DNA from: Methylobacterium longum
Lineage (GTDB): Bacteria > Pseudomonadota > Alphaproteobacteria > Rhizobiales > Beijerinckiaceae
DNA length: 64,000 nucleotides
NCBI RefSeq assembly: GCF_022179385.1
Contig: NZ_BPQS01000001.1
Location: 248,001-312,000 of the forward strand
Direction of reading: 5' to 3'
The translations under genes were made by a program, and so were the position numbers. How positions within the stretch are numbered: the stretch's first letter is position 1; each line of letters opens with the position of its first letter. This document shows positions 60,001 to 64,000 of the stretch, piece by piece. Below the pieces are notes generated by a model. The model was not told where the DNA came from, searched no databases, and worked only from the letters and a program-made list of their open reading frames with translations.

Positions 60001-60963
60001 ATGACGGCAGACGCCGTCCATCCGAGGACGTTCGGCGCCGGCCCGTCGCGGCGGCACGCGCTCTTCGCGGGGCTCTGCCTGTGCTGCCTGCCGACGCTGG
60101 GCCGCGCCGCCGAGAGTTTCGCGATCGAGGAAGTCGGCCCCGGCATCTTCGTCCGTAAGGGCCTGATCGCCGACGCCACCGTCGACAACGACGACGCCAT
60201 CGCCAATGTCGGCTTCATCGTCGGCAAGACCGGCGTGCTGGTGACGGAATCCGGCGGCAGCCTCGCCGACGGCCGGTGGCTGCGCGCCGAGATCGTCAAG
60301 CGCACGGACAAGCCGATCACCCACGTGGTGCTGACCCACGTCCACCCCGATCACGTCTTCGGGGCGGGGGCGTTCGTCCAGGACAAGCCGGTGTTCATCG
60401 GCCACGCCAAGCTCACCGAGGCGCTGTCGGCCCGGGGCGAGTTCTATCGCAAGCGGCTGATCGATCTACTGGGCGAGGACCGGACCGGGCCGGTGGTCTA
60501 CCCGACGATGAGCGTGGCCGATACGGCCGAGATCGATCTCGGCGACCGCCGCCTGACCTTCACGGCCCACGGCCCGGCGCACACCACCTCGGACCTGTCG
60601 ATGATCGATTCCGGCAGCGGCCTGCTGTTTCCCGCCGACCTGCTGTTCGTGAACCGGATCCCCTCCCTCGACGGCAGCCTCAGGGGCTGGCTCACGGAGA
60701 TCGAGCGCCTCAAGACCCTGGGTGCGACCCGCGCGGTGCCGGGCCACGGCCCCGTGGCGGTGGACCTCGCCCCGGCGCTCGCCGACCTCTCCGGCTACCT
60801 GACCGTCCTGCGCGACGGCACCCGCGCGGCGATCGCCAAGGACGTCCCCATCGAGAAGGCGGTGACCAGCGTGGCCGCGGAACAGCGGGACGCCTGGGCG
60901 CTGTTCGACACCTATAACGGCCGCAACGTCACCGTGGCCTACCAGGAACTCGAGTGGGAATAG
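60001..60963 (+). CDS. Quinoprotein relay zinc metallohydrolase (MBL fold)
   Basis: A 320-residue exported metallo-beta-lactamase-fold protein. Twin-arginine-like N-terminus (SRRHALFAGLCLCCLPTLGRA), zinc motif HVHPDH (113-118), and further ligands in HGPAHTTSD and PGHGPVAVD. It matches the SoxH-related quinoprotein relay system family, which accompanies PQQ-dependent alcohol dehydrogenases. AGGAGG seven bases before ATG 60001. First gene of a TetR-controlled set. Confidence 0.88.
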   Translation: MTADAVHPRTFGAGPSRRHALFAGLCLCCLPTLGRAAESFAIEEVGPGIFVRKGLIADATVDNDDAIANVGFIVGKTGVLVTESGGSLADGRWLRAEIVKRTDKPITHVVLTHVHPDHVFGAGAFVQDKPVFIGHAKLTEALSARGEFYRKRLIDLLGEDRTGPVVYPTMSVADTAEIDLGDRRLTFTAHGPAHTTSDLSMIDSGSGLLFPADLLFVNRIPSLDGSLRGWLTEIERLKTLGATRAVPGHGPVAVDLAPALADLSGYLTVLRDGTRAAIAKDVPIEKAVTSVAAEQRDAWALFDTYNGRNVTVAYQELEWE

Positions 60964-61004
60964 GTTTCAGGATCCCCATATCCAAAGCAACCGGGAGGCA
61001 CGCC

Positions 61005-61844
61005 ATGACCCACAGGATCGGAAAGACGCTCTCCACCCTCGGCCTCGGCGTCGTCCTCGCGACGGGCGCCGTCTCCGGCCCCCTCGTCGGGATGGCGCAG
61101 GCGGCCGGCGCCTCCGACACCGAGCATGAGCGGGCAGCCCGTTGGCAGGAGATCGCCAAGTCGATCTTCGGCGACCGGCAGATCGCGCAGACCGACAGCC
61201 TCGTGAAGATCGACGCGCCGGTCCGGGCGCTCGACGCCGCCCTGGTGCCGATCACCCTGACCATGCCGAAGGACGGTCAGATCAAGGCGGTCTCGCTGAT
61301 CATCGACGACAACCCGGCGCCCTACGCGGCCAAGTTCGAGTTCGGCCCCGCCGCCGACCCGGCCGAGCTGAAGCTGCGCGTGCGGGTCAACAACTACACC
61401 GACATGCACGCCGTGGTGGAGACGCAGGACGGCAAGCTCTACGAGGCCAAGCAGTTCGTGAAGGCGTCCGGCGGCTGCTCCGCCCCGATGGGGATGAGCG
61501 ACGAGGAGGCCATGAAGGGCATGGGCGACATGCGCCTGAAGTTCGCCGAGACCGCGCCCGGCAAGCCGGTGGAGGCCACGCTGATGGTCCGCCACCCGAA
61601 TTTCTCGGGCATGCAGATGAACCAGGTGACCCGCGAGTACACGCCGGCGCGCTACATCGACAAGCTCACCGTCTCGGCGGGTGACCGGACCGTCTTCACC
61701 ATGACGGGCGACATCTCGATCGCGTCGAACCCGGTGATCAACTTCGCCTTCAAGCCGGACGGCAAGCCGATCCAGGTGGCGGCCTCCGACAACCAGGGCG
61801 GCCGCTGGCAGCACAGCTTCAACCCGCCGAGCCCGACGAACTGA
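61005..61844 (+). CDS. Quinoprotein dehydrogenase-associated SoxYZ-like carrier
   Basis: A 279-residue exported fusion of SoxY-like and SoxZ-like domains (signal to about residue 34). The SoxY-type carrier cysteine is C158 in ASGGCSAPMG, at the junction with the SoxZ-like half (GKPVEATLMVRHPNF). Presumed to shuttle an intermediate between the metallohydrolase and a PQQ dehydrogenase. GGGAGG before ATG 61005; 41 bases after the metallohydrolase gene. Confidence 0.88.
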   Translation: MTHRIGKTLSTLGLGVVLATGAVSGPLVGMAQAAGASDTEHERAARWQEIAKSIFGDRQIAQTDSLVKIDAPVRALDAALVPITLTMPKDGQIKAVSLIIDDNPAPYAAKFEFGPAADPAELKLRVRVNNYTDMHAVVETQDGKLYEAKQFVKASGGCSAPMGMSDEEAMKGMGDMRLKFAETAPGKPVEATLMVRHPNFSGMQMNQVTREYTPARYIDKLTVSAGDRTVFTMTGDISIASNPVINFAFKPDGKPIQVAASDNQGGRWQHSFNPPSPTN

Positions 61845-61847
61845 GCG

Positions 61848-62444
61848 ATGCGGGACTCACGCATGATCGGCCGCATCGCGGCGGCCTGCGCGGCGCTCCT
61901 CTGCCTCGCGGCCGCGCCCGCGGATTCCCCGGTCAACGTGCCGGAGCCGGAGGGGCTCTACGCCGGGCCGCCGAAGGGCTATACGCCGTCGACCCTCAAG
62001 GGGGCCGAGGCGGTCGATGCGGACGCGGTTGCCGCGCTGATGGCGGGGCCGGACAAGCCGGTGCTGATCGACGTGGCGGCGCCCGACCGCAAGCCATCGA
62101 ACTTCCCCGAAGGCCGCCTCTGGCTGCCGGTGCATCCGTCGATCCCCGGCGCTGTCTGGATGCCGGAGGCCGGGGCCGAGCCCCTGGCGCCGGAGCGCGA
62201 GGCCCTGTTCTACGCGCGGGTCGCGGCGCTGACCGGCGGCGACAAGGCGAAGCCCGTCGTGGTGTTCTGCCACGTGGAGTGCTGGGGCAGCTGGAATGCC
62301 GGCAAGCGGCTGGTGCAGAAAGGCTACACCGGCGTGCGCTGGTTCCCACAGGGTGTCGAGGGCTGGCAGGAACTGCACGAGACCGCGAATCTGAAAGTCG
62401 ATCCGGACTGGGCGACGGGAGCCGAGCCGCAGGCGGGGCGCTGA
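61848..62444 (+). CDS. PQQ-dependent catabolism-associated CXXCW-motif protein
   Basis: A 198-residue exported rhodanese-like protein (signal MRDSRMIGRIAAACAALLCL). The defining motif is FCHVECWGSWNAGKR near residue 143. This family accompanies PQQ alcohol oxidation and probably handles a sulfur or redox step. Starts four bases after the carrier stop, clearly in the same operon. Confidence 0.9.
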   Translation: MRDSRMIGRIAAACAALLCLAAAPADSPVNVPEPEGLYAGPPKGYTPSTLKGAEAVDADAVAALMAGPDKPVLIDVAAPDRKPSNFPEGRLWLPVHPSIPGAVWMPEAGAEPLAPEREALFYARVAALTGGDKAKPVVVFCHVECWGSWNAGKRLVQKGYTGVRWFPQGVEGWQELHETANLKVDPDWATGAEPQAGR

Positions 62445-62574
62445 CCCGTCGTGTCGGGCCGTGTAAGAACAGCGCGATAAGGCAGGACGCGTGTCTCCCT
62501 CCCTTCGCGGGGAGGGTGGCCCTCAAGGAGGGGAGGGCATGCGCGTCCCGGATGAGCTGAGCGAGGATCAAGCC

Positions 62575-63393
62575 ATGTCGCAGGTCGTGCAGTCCCGACG
62601 GCTCCGGGCGATCGATATCGGCAAGCGCAAGGCCGAGGGGCGCAAGATCACCGCGCTCACGGCCTACCACGCCCACACGGCCGGCATCGTCGATCCCTAT
62701 TGCGACTTCATCCTCGTGGGCGATTCCCTCGGCATGGTCATGCACGGGATGGAATCGACGATCCCCGTGACCCTGGAGATGATGATCCTCCAGGCGCAGG
62801 CGGTGATCCGCGGCACCGAGAAGGCGCTGGTCGTGGTGGACATGCCGTTCGGCTCCTACGAGGCGAGCCGCGAGCAGGCCTTCCTCAACGCGTCCCGGGT
62901 GCTGAAGGAGACCGGTGCCGGCGCGATCAAGATGGAGGGCGGCGCCCATTTCGCCGAGACGGTGGCGTTCTTGGTCCAGCGCGGCGTGCCGGTGATGGGC
63001 CATATCGGCCTCACCCCGCAGGCGGTGAACACGATGGGCGGGTTCAAGGTGCAGGGCCGGCTGCCCGACGACGAGCGCCGTCTCCTGGAGGACGCGCGGG
63101 CGATCTCCGAGGCGGGGGCCTTCGCCATCGTGCTGGAGGGCATCGTCGAGCCGGTGGCCCGCGCCATCGCGACCTCACCCCGGGTCACGGCCGCCACGAT
63201 CGGCATCGGCGCCTCGGCGGTCTGCGACGGGCAGATCCTGGTCCTGGAGGACATGCTCGGCCTCTCCGAACGGACGCCGAAATTCGTCCGCCAGTTCGGG
63301 AGCCTGCGCACCCATATCGAGGAGGCCGTGAAGGCCTACGCGGAGGAAGTGCGGGCCGGGCGTTTCCCCGCCGAGGACCACACCTACGGGTAA
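62575..63393 (+). CDS. panB: 3-methyl-2-oxobutanoate hydroxymethyltransferase
   Basis: First step of pantothenate synthesis, adding a hydroxymethyl group from methylene-THF to ketoisovalerate; 272 residues. KetoBH family motifs: [13 protein letters not shown] with metal ligands, DMPFGSYE, and [17 protein letters not shown] seven bases before ATG 62575. The leader carries a palindromic CTCCCTCCC/GGGGAGGG element. panC is not adjacent. Confidence 0.96.
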   Translation: MSQVVQSRRLRAIDIGKRKAEGRKITALTAYHAHTAGIVDPYCDFILVGDSLGMVMHGMESTIPVTLEMMILQAQAVIRGTEKALVVVDMPFGSYEASREQAFLNASRVLKETGAGAIKMEGGAHFAETVAFLVQRGVPVMGHIGLTPQAVNTMGGFKVQGRLPDDERRLLEDARAISEAGAFAIVLEGIVEPVARAIATSPRVTAATIGIGASAVCDGQILVLEDMLGLSERTPKFVRQFGSLRTHIEEAVKAYAEEVRAGRFPAEDHTYG

Positions 63394-63670
63394 GCCGGCC
63401 CGGATGCGCCCGTTCACCGATCCTCCGACCTGAGCCGCCGCGGGAGGGCTCGGCCCATCGGCCTTCCCCCGCAGAGCCCTCAATGGCCATCGCGGCCTCC
63501 GAGGGCGGGCCGGCGCCGGCAGCCGCTGCCTCGCGGATGGGCATTGCGCCTAAGCCGGTTGCAATTCCCGCCCCGGTCCGTAATCGTTCCGCTGGTATAC
63601 CAGATTGCCGAGTCGGCGCGCGTGATGGCGTGCGCGGCCGGCGGGTCGAGCGAGCGAGGGACGCGCGGGG
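63394..63670. other. Intergenic region before the HPP-family gene
   Basis: About 277 bases. A GCGGGAGGG..CCTTCCCCCGC pair near 63439-63474 could be a panB terminator hairpin. GGTATACC (63593-63600) is a short palindrome in the presumed promoter area of the next gene. No gene is recognised. Confidence 0.35.
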
Positions 63671-64000
63671 ATGTCCAACACGGTTGGCCCGGACGAACAG
63701 ACCGGCAAAGTCTCCGGCTTTCAGCTGTTCAGGCCGATCCTTGCGGGGGCGACCCTGCGGGAGCGCCTGATCGGCTGCCTCGGCGCGCTCGTCGGCATCA
63801 CGCTCACCGGCCTGATCTGCGGCTGGTTCTTCGGGCAGGGCCCCCACATTCCCCTCATCGTAGCGCCCATGGGCGCCTCGGCGGTCCTGCTGTTCGCGGT
63901 CCCCGCGAGTCCGCTGGCGCAGCCCTGGTCGATCATCGGCGGCAACACGATCTCGGCCTTCATGGGCGTGCTGGCCGCCCACTTCATCACGAACCCCGTC
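63671..64000 (+). CDS. HPP-family membrane protein, 5' part (cut by window edge)
   Basis: The first 110 residues of a HPP-family integral membrane protein: RPILAGATLRERLIGCLGAL, two helices, then the family hallmark APMGASAVLLFAVPASPLAQ and PWSIIGGNTISAF. These proteins are small channels or transporters of unclear substrate (nitrite in some plants and bacteria). The rest lies beyond the window. Confidence 0.85.
   Translation, partial: MSNTVGPDEQTGKVSGFQLFRPILAGATLRERLIGCLGALVGITLTGLICGWFFGQGPHIPLIVAPMGASAVLLFAVPASPLAQPWSIIGGNTISAFMGVLAAHFITNPV

Overview
The window reads as chromosomal DNA of a methylotrophic alphaproteobacterium, most likely Methylobacterium or a close relative. The signs are very high GC, a formaldehyde-activating-enzyme family gene, an imuA-imuB-dnaE2 mutasome, LexA boxes of the alphaproteobacterial GTTC-N7-GTTC type, a quinoprotein relay cassette (SoxYZ-like carrier, zinc metallohydrolase, CXXCW protein) and Gly-rich proteins with a BA14K-like tail. 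I see no rRNA, tRNA or CRISPR array.

Layout. 0-10.4 kb: edge of a GT1-type glycosyltransferase, a tiny membrane protein behind a perfect SOS box, dnaE, a ChaC-like cyclotransferase, recO, and parC behind a second perfect SOS box. 10.6-17.7 kb: alkA, gltA, gltX, comEC (preceded by a 35-bp perfect inverted repeat) and lexA with its own SOS box. 18-23 kb: lipoprotein, Nramp-like transporter, Fae homologue, blue-light LOV histidine kinase with response regulator. 23-28.7 kb: SOS-controlled imuA-imuB-dnaE2. 28.9-38.6 kb: collagen-like secreted protein, flavoprotein, DHA2 exporter, HD hydrolase divergent from a GlxA-type regulator, TerC/Alx protein, AmpD-like amidase with a DjlA-like co-chaperone, UreE-like protein. 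38.9-47.3 kb: outer-membrane beta-barrel, SDR, chemoreceptor and several small secreted proteins. 47.4-50.7 kb: an apparent relic island carrying motA-motB between two copies of a module made of an integrase N-terminus remnant plus the dusA promoter. 50.7-54.7 kb: dusA, aspartic protease, DUF1289, cobS/cobT. 54.7-64 kb: peptide-type binding protein / GntR / DapA-like gene set sharing a matching operator, queD-queC, TetR with its operator and the quinoprotein relay genes, panB, and the start of an HPP-family membrane protein.

How it fits together. Damage response is the dominant theme: four perfect SOS boxes lie in about 28 kb, in front of a tiny membrane protein, parC, lexA and imuA, near dnaE, recO and alkA. 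Three of the four fit GTTC-N-TGTT-N-TGTTC. The most novel-looking items are the SOS-box-preceded 34-residue membrane protein (a candidate division inhibitor analogous to Caulobacter SidA) and the double dusA-associated integrase remnant around motAB. Starts were chosen from ribosome-binding sites and family length, and uncertain ones are flagged.
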